A DNA stretch of 21,189 nt, from positions 1 through 21,189 of the forward strand of contig SLDE01000241.1 in assembly GCA_007125455.1 (NCBI GenBank), read 5' to 3'. The DNA comes from Ectothiorhodospiraceae bacterium (GTDB lineage: Bacteria > Pseudomonadota > Gammaproteobacteria > Thiohalomonadales > Thiohalomonadaceae). The position numbers and the translations under genes are program-made. Below, piece after piece: positions 13,035 to 21,050 of this stretch (within the stretch, counting starts at the first letter, position 1; each line of letters starts with the position of its first letter). The notes under the pieces are model-generated. The model saw nothing but the letters and a program-made list of their open reading frames with translations. It ran no database searches and was not told where the DNA came from.

Positions 13035-15773
13035 TCAGATCTTGTCCAGCAGCTCCTGTGCCTGCTGCTTCTGCTCCTCGTTACCGGCCTCGACCACCTC
13101 TTCGAGCATACTGCGTGCGCCTTCACCATCACCCATCTCGACATAGGCCTGGGCCAAATCGAGTTTGGTGGTGATCTCGTCACCATCATCCAGCATATCG
13201 TTTTCAAGGTCATCCAGGCCGGTCAGGTCGTCGGCCTCGGAAGAAACATCCAGATCGAACTCATCGCTCGCTGGTGTCTCTTCAACGGCCGGGGCTTCCT
13301 CGAGCGCAGAGTCATCCAGGCTATCGAGCTCGGCATCCAGATCGCCCATGTCCAACTCACCCAGATCAAACTCATCGCTGCCGGTAGGCTCATCACTGGG
13401 CTGTTCTTCAAGCTTGGCTCCCAGGCTCTCCAGTTCCTGGTCGAGGTCCAGTTCACCAAAGCCATCATCGGCAGTCGGCTCAGCGGCGGATGCTTCATCA
13501 CCATCCGCCACAGCGCTATCGTCGAGGGCATCCAGTTCCAGGGAGAACTCATCGACGCCCTGCTCCTCTGCCTGCGACTCGTCGGTCTGGGCAGACGCCA
13601 CAGGAGTCTCGTCTTCGCCAAGCGTATCGAGGTCGAGCTCCAATTCACCAACATCACCCGTGTCCGCTACAGACTCACTAGCCGCTTCTGCGCTCATGTC
13701 CTCTGGCGTTGCATCCTCTACGCTGCCCTGGCCCTTTTTATCGTCCTCATCAAAGGCGGAAAGATCCAGGTCGAAGTCAGCAAAATCGCTATCGCCTTCA
13801 CCTTCGCTCTCCATTTCTGCGGTCAGTTCATCCAGATCCAAACCGATATCCAGCACATCGTCACTGATGGGCGCAGCAGGCTTCTTCTCCGCCGCAGGCG
13901 GTTCGGCCGACTCCACGGAGGCGAACAGTTCATTGTCAGGCAGCAGCTCACGCCCCATCCCGGCAACGGTGGCCCACAAGGCCTCCTGCGTCTGCAGTTG
14001 CTCAGCGGACTCCTCCGCCAGCTTGGCGAAGGCGTCGGTATCGCGGGTGTTGTAGTAGACCTCCAGCAGCTTGGCGGTCAGTTCCAGGCGCTGCGGGGTC
14101 TCTTCGAGGGCCTTTTTCAGCACCTCTTCGGCCTGCTGGTTGCGGCCATAGGCAATGAACACATCGGCTTCGGTCAGCGGGTCGACCTCGCCCTCGTCTC
14201 CCTGTGCCGCACCGGCACCCATGCCGCTGATCGCCAGGTCGCTCAGGAAGCTGGTCTCTTTACCCTCGCTGGCCTTCGCCTCCATCATTGAGGAGCTGCC
14301 GGCGGTAAGGATGCTCTCCTGGAAGCTGCTGCCCTTACGGCGGCGGCGAACAATCAGCATACCCAGCAGCAGCAGTACCACGATCACCCCACCAGCAACG
14401 GCCAGCAACATCGGCTCACCGAAGATCTTGTCCATCATGCTCGGTGCAGGGGCAGGAGGCGGTGCCGGACGCGCTGGGCGCTCTTCACGGGGCGCTTCGC
14501 TCACCGCCGGGGCGGGGGCCGCTTCGCTGACGCTCGGCTCTGCCTCGGTGACAGGCTCACTGACCGTAGGCTCCGCTTCCGCAACCGGAGGAGCCACCTC
14601 GCCCGGTGCAGCCTCAGAGGCAAGCTCTACTTCTGCACCATGTTCACGCAGTTGCTGCTGCAGCTGCGCCAGATCAGAGCTTTTGAGGGTGAGCATGCGC
14701 TCCATGTCACCGAGCTGCTCTTCCATCGCCTGGATGCGCTTGCGCAGTTCTTCATTTTCCTGGCGTTGAGCGGCGGAGCTTTCCAGCGCCAGCATCAGAT
14801 CCTGGCGTACCGCAGCGACAGTCTGATCCTCAGCCCCGGTACGGGCAGCAGCGTCACGCTCGGCTTCAGCACGATCATCCGGGGTGACCAGGGTCAATTC
14901 CGGCTCGGCGCGTGGGGCGGTAGCGACGGTGGCGGGATCGGTCGTTTCATCGGCGACCTCGGGGCTAACCCGCTCTTCAGCACGTTCGGCGGCAGCCTCA
15001 CGGCGTTCACGCCATTCGTTGGTGTGGCGTGTGACTTCGCGTGCCGCCTCGGCGCGGGACATGGCCCGCAACAGGTCAGGATCATCGATGCGCAATACAT
15101 AACCGGCCTTGAGGCGGTTGATGTTGCCATCTATAAAGGCATAGGGATTGGCCTCGAACAGGGCCATCATCATCTGCTGAACGCTGATATCATCGCTGGG
15201 GCGCATCTGCTGGGCGATGCCCCAGAGGGTATCGTTCGCCTGGACCGGGCCGTAGGAAAGTTCACCGCTGCGGGGGGCGGCAGGACGCGGTGTGGCGGGG
15301 CGTACGGGCGTCGGGGCAGGGGCGGCGGACGGTGTGGCGGCGGTCACTGGCGCGGTGGGGGCTGGGGCGCGTTCGGCGTGGGTCAGCGGTGGATCAAGCA
15401 GCAGGGTGTACTCGCGCACCAGTCGACCAGCATCCCAACGTGCGTCAAGCAGCAGGGTGAGGAAGGGTTCACGCATCGTCTCCCTGGAGGTGACCTTGAC
15501 GACATACTCGCCCGAGCGTTTCTCTTCCACCTCGAAATTCAGCAGCATCAGTTGCGAGGCACGCTCAATCCCCAAACGGGAGAAAGTCTGCGCATCGGCG
15601 AGCCCGACTCGCAGGCTGTCGATCTCCCCCGGAGCAACAGAAAGAAGCTCAATCTCAGCATTCAAAGGCTCATTCAAAGCCGAATGCAGTGTGATGTTCC
15701 CCAGTCCCAGCGCCAGTGCCGAAGCAGGCATCAGAACTATCATAGACAGCAGCGTAATCAGCAGCTTCCGCAC
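13035..15773 (-). CDS. fimV: FimV-like polar hub / peptidoglycan-binding protein
   Basis: This 912-residue inner-membrane protein resembles FimV, which in Pseudomonas organises the cell pole and is needed for type IV pilus twitching. Domains in order: signal peptide (1-21), FimV N-terminal domain beginning LGLGNITLHSALNEPLNAEI, a Pro/Ala linker, LysM (about 173-230, YGPVQANDTLWGIAQQM), a coiled coil (about 325-380), an Ala/Pro/Glu linker, one transmembrane helix (about 455-475, followed by RRRRKG), a TPR-like region, a long Asp/Glu/Leu-rich segment with repeated phrases such as ELDLD and DELDMGDLDAEL-like units, and the conserved FimV C-terminal domain (about the last 50 residues, ITTKLDLAQAYVEMGD). 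I chose GTG 15773: it gives a clean signal peptide and has AAGGGAG 8 bases upstream. Confidence 0.92.
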   Translation of the reverse strand: MRKLLITLLSMIVLMPASALALGLGNITLHSALNEPLNAEIELLSVAPGEIDSLRVGLADAQTFSRLGIERASQLMLLNFEVEEKRSGEYVVKVTSRETMREPFLTLLLDARWDAGRLVREYTLLLDPPLTHAERAPAPTAPVTAATPSAAPAPTPVRPATPRPAAPRSGELSYGPVQANDTLWGIAQQMRPSDDISVQQMMMALFEANPYAFIDGNINRLKAGYVLRIDDPDLLRAMSRAEAAREVTRHTNEWRERREAAAERAEERVSPEVADETTDPATVATAPRAEPELTLVTPDDRAEAERDAAARTGAEDQTVAAVRQDLMLALESSAAQRQENEELRKRIQAMEEQLGDMERMLTLKSSDLAQLQQQLREHGAEVELASEAAPGEVAPPVAEAEPTVSEPVTEAEPSVSEAAPAPAVSEAPREERPARPAPPPAPAPSMMDKIFGEPMLLAVAGGVIVVLLLLGMLIVRRRRKGSSFQESILTAGSSSMMEAKASEGKETSFLSDLAISGMGAGAAQGDEGEVDPLTEADVFIAYGRNQQAEEVLKKALEETPQRLELTAKLLEVYYNTRDTDAFAKLAEESAEQLQTQEALWATVAGMGRELLPDNELFASVESAEPPAAEKKPAAPISDDVLDIGLDLDELTAEMESEGEGDSDFADFDLDLSAFDEDDKKGQGSVEDATPEDMSAEAASESVADTGDVGELELDLDTLGEDETPVASAQTDESQAEEQGVDEFSLELDALDDSAVADGDEASAAEPTADDGFGELDLDQELESLGAKLEEQPSDEPTGSDEFDLGELDMGDLDAELDSLDDSALEEAPAVEETPASDEFDLDVSSEADDLTGLDDLENDMLDDGDEITTKLDLAQAYVEMGDGEGARSMLEEVVEAGNEEQKQQAQELLDKI

Positions 15774-15843
15774 TATCCTTACTCCCTTCTGTATGGAATT
15801 ATTTTGCTTATGGCCCTGCACAGTAGCACAGCATGGTGGCCTA

Positions 15844-15872
15844 AACTTATCAATGAACTTTAGTTATTGCAA
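15844..15872 (-). promoter_or_regulatory. Possible fimV promoter
   Basis: On the - strand TTGCAA (15872-15867) and TAAGTT (15849-15844) are separated by 17 bases, downstream of an AT-rich stretch. The -10 box is weak. Position between the asd terminator and the fimV GTG supports it. Confidence 0.35.
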
Positions 15873-15928
15873 CTAACTACGGCATATATATAGCATTTTT
15901 GATATCGGTTAACAATTTCAAAACGTAA

Positions 15929-15962
15929 AAATCCCGACACGACATACGCCGAATCGGGATTT
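15929..15962 (-). terminator. Rho-independent terminator downstream of asd
   Basis: On the - strand AAATCCCGA (15962-15954) pairs perfectly with TCGGGATTT (15937-15929) and is followed by TTACG. A second palindrome, GTCACAATTGTGAC (15964-15977), lies between it and the asd stop and may add to the structure. Confidence 0.8.
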
Positions 15963-15963
15963 C

Positions 15964-15977
15964 GTCACAATTGTGAC
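15964..15977. repeat. Perfect palindrome GTCACAATTGTGAC
   Basis: This 14-base perfect palindrome lies directly between the asd stop codon and the terminator. It could be an extra hairpin near the transcript end or a binding site; nothing in the context decides this. Confidence 0.5.
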
Positions 15978-15988
15978 ATTCACTTGGG

Positions 15989-17101
15989 CTAGCTATCGAG
16001 CAGGATACCGAGCATGCGGCGCAGCGGTTCGGCGGCCCCCCACAGCAGCTGATCGCCCACCGTGAAGGCTGAGAGGTATTCCGGCCCCATGTTCAGCTTG
16101 CGCATACGCCCGACCGGGATATCCAAGGTGCCGGTGACCGCCGCCGGGGTCAATTCGGCCATGGTAGCCTCTTTCTCGTTGGGGATCACCTTGGCCCACT
16201 GGTTGTGGTTTTGCAGCATATCGGCAATCTCATCCAGCGGCACATCCTTGTTCATCTTGATGGTCAGCGCCTGGCTATGGCAGCGCATCGCGCCAATACG
16301 CACACACAGGCCATCGATGGGGATCTGCCGGTCGGAGCGACCGAGGATCTTGTTGGTCTCCACCTGGGCCTTCCACTCCTCCTTGGACTGCCCGGACTCC
16401 AGCGGCACGTCGATCCACGGGATCAGCGAGCCGGCCAATGGCACACCCCACTTATCGCAGGGGTAGTCATCGGAGCGGATGAAGTCGGCCACCTTGCGGT
16501 CGATCTCCAGGATCGCGGTGGCCGGATCATCATTGAGGGCCTTGACCGAGGCATCGATGGCACCCATCTGCTGGATCAGCTCACGCATGTGCTGCGCCCC
16601 GGAACCGGAGGCGGCCTGATAGGTCATCGGTGAGATCCACTCGATCAGCCCCTGCTCAAACAGGCCACCCAGGCCCATCAGCATCAGTGACACGGTGCAG
16701 TTGCCGCCCACATAGGTCTTGACGCCCTTGGCCAGCCCTTCGTCGATCACCTTGCGATTGACCGGGTCGAGCACGATGATCGACTCATCGACCATGCGCA
16801 GGGTGGAGGCGGCATCGATCCAGTAGCCGTCCCAGCCGGCCTTACGCAGCGCGGGATAGACCTCACTGGTGTAATCGCCGCCCTGGCAGGTGACGATCAC
16901 ATCCATCGCCTTAAGCTCATCGATGCTCTTGGCATCCTTCAGCGGCGGCACATCCTTACCCACATCCGGGCCGGGCTGACCAGCCTGGGAGGTGGTGAAG
17001 AAAACCGGTTCAAACTTGGCAAAATCCTGTTCATCACGCATGCGCTGCATCAGTACAGAACCGACCATGCCACGCCAACCAACCAAACCAACTCGTTTCA
17101 T
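15989..17101 (-). CDS. asd: Aspartate-semialdehyde dehydrogenase
   Basis: This 370-residue NADPH enzyme reduces aspartyl phosphate to the semialdehyde, the branch point to lysine, diaminopimelate, threonine and methionine. It has VGLVGWRGMVGSVLMQRM (NADP-binding loop), FFTTSQAGQPGPDVG, CQGGDYTSEVYPALR, the catalytic cysteine C135 in VGGNCTVSLMLM, and the catalytic histidine region in RIGAMRCHSQALTIK. Length and motifs match the gammaproteobacterial long form (E. coli type). AGGAG lies 8 bases before the ATG. It follows leuB, with a repeat element between them. Confidence 0.97.
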   Translation of the reverse strand: MKRVGLVGWRGMVGSVLMQRMRDEQDFAKFEPVFFTTSQAGQPGPDVGKDVPPLKDAKSIDELKAMDVIVTCQGGDYTSEVYPALRKAGWDGYWIDAASTLRMVDESIIVLDPVNRKVIDEGLAKGVKTYVGGNCTVSLMLMGLGGLFEQGLIEWISPMTYQAASGSGAQHMRELIQQMGAIDASVKALNDDPATAILEIDRKVADFIRSDDYPCDKWGVPLAGSLIPWIDVPLESGQSKEEWKAQVETNKILGRSDRQIPIDGLCVRIGAMRCHSQALTIKMNKDVPLDEIADMLQNHNQWAKVIPNEKEATMAELTPAAVTGTLDIPVGRMRKLNMGPEYLSAFTVGDQLLWGAAEPLRRMLGILLDS

Positions 17102-17132
17102 ATCACCAACTCCTGTGTATCTTGAAAAGAAT

Positions 17133-17271
17133 ATAACGCAGAGGACGCGGAGATCGCTGAGAAAAAATAAGTTTCCCTATCTTTCCCACCGGTATCCATG
17201 ATTAGCTGCAACCCTATGCACGAAATACATAATGCGAAATCCTCTGCGTACTCTGCGTACTCTGCGTTGAA
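17133..17271. repeat. CGCAGAG paired inverted-repeat element between leuB and asd
   Basis: The left arm (17133-17166) is AACGCAGAGGACGCGGAG and onward, somewhat decayed (CGCGGAG, CGCTGAG). The right arm (17241-17271) has three perfect inverted units. The spacer is 74 bases. The right arm starts 8 bases after the leuB stop codon when read along the transcript. Confidence 0.85.
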
Positions 17272-17278
17272 GCCTTAC

Positions 17279-18352
17279 TTATCCGCGCATTGCCGCGACC
17301 ACTGCATCGCCCATGGCGCTGCAGGCCACTGTCTGACAGCCTTCGGTGGCGATGTCGACGGTACGGATACCCTGTGCCAATACGCCCTTGACCGCGTCCT
17401 CTACACGCTTGGCATTGACCTCGTCAGCGAAGGTGTAGCGCAACATCATCGCCACGGAGAGGATAGTGGCCAATGGGTTGGCCTTGTCCTGCCCGGCGAT
17501 GTCGGGGGCGGAGCCGTGGATCGGCTCATACATGCCCTTGTTGTCCTTATCCAAGGAGGCCGAGGGCAGCATGCCGATAGAGCCGGACAGCATCGAGGCC
17601 TGATCGGAAAGGATGTCACCGAAGATATTGCCGGTAACGATCACATCGAACTGCTTGGGCCACTTGACCAACTGCATGGCGGCGTTGTCCACGTACATAT
17701 GGGACAGCTCCACCTCAGGATAGTCCCTGGCCACCTCCAGCACCACCTCGCGCCACAGCTCGGAACACTCCAGCACATTGGCCTTTTCTACGGAACAAAG
17801 ACGCTTGTCGCGCTTCATGGCGATATCGAAAGCCACACGCGCCACGCGGCGCACCTCGCTCTCCGAATAGAGCATGGTATTAAAACCCACCCGCTCGCCA
17901 TTACGCTCTTCAATGCCACGCGGTTGGCCAAAGTACACATCACCGGTCAACTCACGCACGATCATGATATCCAGCCCAGAGACGACCTCAGGTTTGAGGC
18001 TGGAGGCCTCGGCCAGCTCGGGATAGAGCAGCGCCGGACGCAGATTGGCAAAGAGGTTCAGCTCCTTGCGGATACGCAGCAGGCCGCGCTCCGGGCGCAA
18101 GGGACGATCCAGCTTATCGTACTCGGGACCACCCACCGCACCGAGCAGGATCGCATCGGCCTCACGGGCAAGCTTGAGGGTCGCCTCGGGCAGCGGGTCG
18201 CCAGCGGCGTCATAACCGGCACCACCGATGGTGCCCTCCTCCAGCTCAATATCCAGGCCATCGGCCTTCAGTGCATCCAATACCTTCACCGCCTGGGCGA
18301 CGATCTCCGGGCCGATCCCGTCGCCGGGCAATACCGCAATCTTCTTTGTCAT
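17279..18352 (-). CDS. leuB: 3-isopropylmalate dehydrogenase
   Basis: This 357-residue NAD enzyme oxidatively decarboxylates 3-isopropylmalate in leucine synthesis. It shows the N-terminal AVLPGDGIGPEIV, LLGAVGGPEYD, RPERGLLRIRKEL, VRELTGDVYFGQPRG, the metal-binding aspartates in VTGNIFGDILSDQASML, and YEPIHGSAPDIAGQDKANP for NAD binding. GAGG lies 6 bases before ATG 18352. It follows leuC and leuD in the order leuC-leuD-leuB, separated by repeat elements. Confidence 0.97.
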   Translation of the reverse strand: MTKKIAVLPGDGIGPEIVAQAVKVLDALKADGLDIELEEGTIGGAGYDAAGDPLPEATLKLAREADAILLGAVGGPEYDKLDRPLRPERGLLRIRKELNLFANLRPALLYPELAEASSLKPEVVSGLDIMIVRELTGDVYFGQPRGIEERNGERVGFNTMLYSESEVRRVARVAFDIAMKRDKRLCSVEKANVLECSELWREVVLEVARDYPEVELSHMYVDNAAMQLVKWPKQFDVIVTGNIFGDILSDQASMLSGSIGMLPSASLDKDNKGMYEPIHGSAPDIAGQDKANPLATILSVAMMLRYTFADEVNAKRVEDAVKGVLAQGIRTVDIATEGCQTVACSAMGDAVVAAMRG

Positions 18353-18372
18353 GATTAACCTCGTAAAAAGAT

Positions 18373-18557
18373 CTCAACGCAGAGGCCGCAGAGTTCGCAG
18401 AGAAAAACCGCGCTTGTTCGACATGCCTTACCTGCCAATTACTATCTCAAATACTTTGGCGGAACGCCTGTCCCACCCTATATGCCACCAACCAATTCAC
18501 TCAACGTGTAGCCTCACATCAATTCACTCTGCGCCCTCTGCGTTCTCTGCGTTGAAA
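18373..18557. repeat. CGCAGAG paired inverted-repeat element between leuD and leuB
   Basis: The left arm (18373-18407) and right arm (18525-18557) each hold three 9-base units and are inverse to each other. The spacer of 117 bases is the longest of the set and has no clear frame. The element begins 4 bases after the leuD stop and ends about 20 bases before the leuB start. Confidence 0.85.
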
Positions 18558-18560
18558 GCT

Positions 18561-19199
18561 TCAAGAAAACAGCCAGGGGGCTTCGGCCTGGCGGCGGGTT
18601 TCGTAGGCCTTGATCGCGTCCACGTGCTGCAGGGTCAGGCCGATGTCGTCCAGGCCGTTGAGCAGGCAGTGTTTGCGAAAGGCATCCACCTCAAAGGCAA
18701 TCGCCTCACCAGACGCTGTGGTGATGAGCTGAGCACTCAAGTCCACGGTCAGTTGGTAGCCCTCGCTGGCCTCCACTTCTTTAAACAACTGATCCACCTT
18801 GGCTTCATCCAGCACGATAGGCAGGATGCCGTTCTTGAAGCAGTTGTTAAAGAAGATATCCGCAAAGCTGGGGGCGATAATCACCTTAAAACCGTAGTCG
18901 AGCAAGGCCCAGGGCGCATGTTCACGGGAGGAGCCGCAGCCGAAATTTTTACGGGTGAGCAGGATATGGGCACCCTGATAACGCGGCTGATTGAGCACGA
19001 AATCCGGATTGATTGGGCGCTGACTATTGTCCATGCCCGGCTCGCCATGATCCAGGTAACGCCACTCATCAAAGGCGTTGGGGCCAAAGCCGCTGCGCTG
19101 GATCGACTTTAAAAACTGCTTCGGAATGATCGCATCGGTGTCCACATTGGAGCGGTCCAGTGGTGCCACGATCGCCGTCATCTTTTCAAACTTTTCCAT
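18561..19199 (-). CDS. leuD: 3-isopropylmalate dehydratase small subunit
   Basis: This 212-residue swivel-domain subunit joins LeuC to interconvert 2- and 3-isopropylmalate. Marks are APLDRSNVDTDAIIPKQFLK near the start, ILLTRKNFGCGSSREHAPWA with the substrate-binding serine/arginine loop, IIAPSFADIFFNNCFKNG, and the C-terminal ALLDYGF-type surroundings. I chose ATG 19199 (MEKFEKM) because AAGGGG lies just upstream and the family starts there; the longer frame to 19235 runs into the repeat element. Confidence 0.96.
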   Translation of the reverse strand: MEKFEKMTAIVAPLDRSNVDTDAIIPKQFLKSIQRSGFGPNAFDEWRYLDHGEPGMDNSQRPINPDFVLNQPRYQGAHILLTRKNFGCGSSREHAPWALLDYGFKVIIAPSFADIFFNNCFKNGILPIVLDEAKVDQLFKEVEASEGYQLTVDLSAQLITTASGEAIAFEVDAFRKHCLLNGLDDIGLTLQHVDAIKAYETRRQAEAPWLFS

Positions 19200-19208
19200 A
19201 AAAACCCC

Positions 19209-19373
19209 TTTCAACACAGAGGACACAGAGCACACGGAGAAAACAAAAACATTTCATTGTTTCCATATCTGGCATTACCGCCATCCAAACAAGGCCAAAC
19301 GTTTGTCCAGATCAGTAAGTTCAAAGACTCTCCACATTCAGATCCTCTGTGTTCTCTGTGCCCTCTGTGTTAA
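19209..19373. repeat. CACAGAG-variant paired inverted-repeat element between leuC and leuD
   Basis: The left arm (19209-19243) and right arm (19344-19373) are built from ACACAGAG in place of ACGCAGAG, and both arms share this change. The spacer is 100 bases. The right arm overlaps the leuC stop codon (19370-19372) by its terminal TTAA, and the left arm overlaps the leuD ribosome binding site. Confidence 0.85.
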
Positions 19374-20791
19374 ATATTTTGTAGTTCCCGCACGTCGGTG
19401 AAGTGGCCCTTGATCGCGGCGGCGGCGGCCATCGCGGGGCTGACCAGGTGGGTGCGTCCGCCCTGGCCCTGGCGACCTTCAAAGTTGCGGTTCGAAGTCG
19501 AGGCGCAGCGTTCGCCTGCTTCGAGTCGATCCGCATTCATCGCCAGGCACATCGAGCAGCCAGGTTCGCGCCATTCAAAGCCGGCCTCGGTGAAGATCTT
19601 GTCCAACCCCTCTTCTTCGGCCTGTTTTTTTACCAGCCCCGAGCCGGGCACCACCAGCGCCTGCTTAACGGTGGCAGCCACTGTGCGGCCCTTGGCCACG
19701 GCTGCCGCCTCGCGCAGATCTTCGATGCGCGAGTTGGTGCAGGAGCCGATAAAGACCTTGTCCACCGGGATGTCGCTGATATTCATACCTGCATCCAGGC
19801 CCATGTATTCCAGTGCACGGCGCATGCCGTCGGCCTTGACCTCGTCGCTCTCGCTGGCCGGGTCCGGTACGGTATCGGTGATCGCAACCACCATCTCCGG
19901 TGAGGTGCCCCAGGTCACCTGGGGCTGGATGCTGGCGGCATCGATACGCACTACGGTATCAAAGCTGGCATCGCTATCGCTCACCAGCTCCTGCCAGGCG
20001 GCGGCGGCCTGCTCCCACAACTCACCCTTGGGTGCGAAGGGACGACCCCGGAAGTAGTCGATGGTCTTTTCGTCCACCGCCACCATCCCGGCGCGGGCGC
20101 CGGCCTCGATGGCCATGTTACATACGGTCATGCGCCCTTCGACAGACAAGTCACGGATCGCCTGACCACCGAACTCGATGGCGTGACCGGTGCCACCGGC
20201 GGTGCCGATACGACCGATGATCGCCAGCACAATATCCTTGGCGGTCACGCCGGGGCCGACCGGGCCATCCACCGAGACCAACATATTCTTCATCTTCTTC
20301 TGCACCAGACACTGGGTAGCCAGCACATGCTCCACCTCGGAGGTGCCGATGCCGTGGGCCAGTGCGCCGAAGGCACCATGGGTCGAAGTATGGGAATCGC
20401 CACAGACCACGGTCATCCCCGGCAAGGTCGCCCCCTCCTCGGGACCGACCACATGCACGATCCCCTGGCGCGGGTCGTTCATGGGAAAGAAGGTGATGCC
20501 GAACTCATGTACATTCTGCTCCAGGGTGGCCACCTGGATCCGGGCGATGGGATCAGCGATCCCCGCTACCCCGGCACTCTGTCCGGTGGTAGGCACGTTG
20601 TGGTCGGGAGTTGCCACCACCGAATCCACCCGCCAGGGTTTGCGCCCGGCCAGACGCAGCCCCTCAAAGGCCTGCGGTGAAGTCACCTCATGCACCAGGT
20701 GGCGATCGATATAGATCAGACAGGTATCGTTGTCATCGCAACGCACCACATGGGCATCCCACAACTTATCGTATAGCGTCTTTCCGGCCAT
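19370..20791 (-). CDS. leuC: 3-isopropylmalate dehydratase large subunit
   Basis: This 473-residue aconitase-family subunit carries the [4Fe-4S] cluster of isopropylmalate isomerase. Cluster cysteines are visible in VFIGSCTNSRIEDL and in EPGCSMCLAMNADRL. Other marks are DRHLVHEVTSPQAFEGL, VVGPEEGATLPGMTVVCGDS followed by HTSTHGAFGAL, and RNFEGRQGQGGRTHLVSPAM. GAGG lies 7 bases before ATG 20791 (MAGKTLYDK), a better start than ATG 20797 or 20809. It is the first gene of the leuC-leuD-leuB-asd series and is divergent from a LysR gene that may regulate it. Confidence 0.97.
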   Translation of the reverse strand: MAGKTLYDKLWDAHVVRCDDNDTCLIYIDRHLVHEVTSPQAFEGLRLAGRKPWRVDSVVATPDHNVPTTGQSAGVAGIADPIARIQVATLEQNVHEFGITFFPMNDPRQGIVHVVGPEEGATLPGMTVVCGDSHTSTHGAFGALAHGIGTSEVEHVLATQCLVQKKMKNMLVSVDGPVGPGVTAKDIVLAIIGRIGTAGGTGHAIEFGGQAIRDLSVEGRMTVCNMAIEAGARAGMVAVDEKTIDYFRGRPFAPKGELWEQAAAAWQELVSDSDASFDTVVRIDAASIQPQVTWGTSPEMVVAITDTVPDPASESDEVKADGMRRALEYMGLDAGMNISDIPVDKVFIGSCTNSRIEDLREAAAVAKGRTVAATVKQALVVPGSGLVKKQAEEEGLDKIFTEAGFEWREPGCSMCLAMNADRLEAGERCASTSNRNFEGRQGQGGRTHLVSPAMAAAAAIKGHFTDVRELQNI

Positions 20792-20883
20792 GCTCATTCC
20801 TCGAATCAACTGCCGCCTAGCTTAGCCTCCCGCCATCTATTACACAAATTCATATTTTTCATATAAACTATTCCTTGAAAGAA

Positions 20884-21036
20884 TTTTAACGCAGAGGGCG
20901 CAGAGTTCGCAGAGGGTTCTATATGAATAACACTTTGACATTTGGCCAAACAGGTCATCTTATCCATTGCTCGGTTACACTCTGCCCGGGGTTACATTTC
21001 CCGTTCTCCGCGTCCTCTGCGTACTCTGCGTTGAAA
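20884..21036. repeat. CGCAGAG paired inverted-repeat element in the leuC / LysR divergent gap
   Basis: The left arm (20884-20915) and right arm (21003-21036) each hold three inverted 9-base units around an 87-base spacer. This copy lies in a divergent promoter region rather than between co-directional genes. The right arm ends 14 bases before the LysR ATG, so it may lie in that gene's leader. The spacer contains TTGACA (20935-20940) on the + strand, without a convincing -10 box. Confidence 0.85.
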
Positions 21037-21050
21037 TCTTTCGCCTAACC

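Noticed and set aside
15964..15977. A CRP-type binding site
   Set aside because: GTCACAATTGTGAC has the half-sites in the opposite order (TCACA then TGTGA) and lies downstream of asd, not in a promoter.
20792..20890. A leucine attenuator with a leader peptide upstream of leuC
   Set aside because: No short frame rich in leucine codons followed by alternative hairpins and a T-tract was found on the - strand.
9233..21036. CRISPR array interpretation of the CGCAGAG repeats
   Set aside because: The units have a 9-base period within arms, arms are inverted in pairs, copies are kilobases apart, and no cas genes are present.
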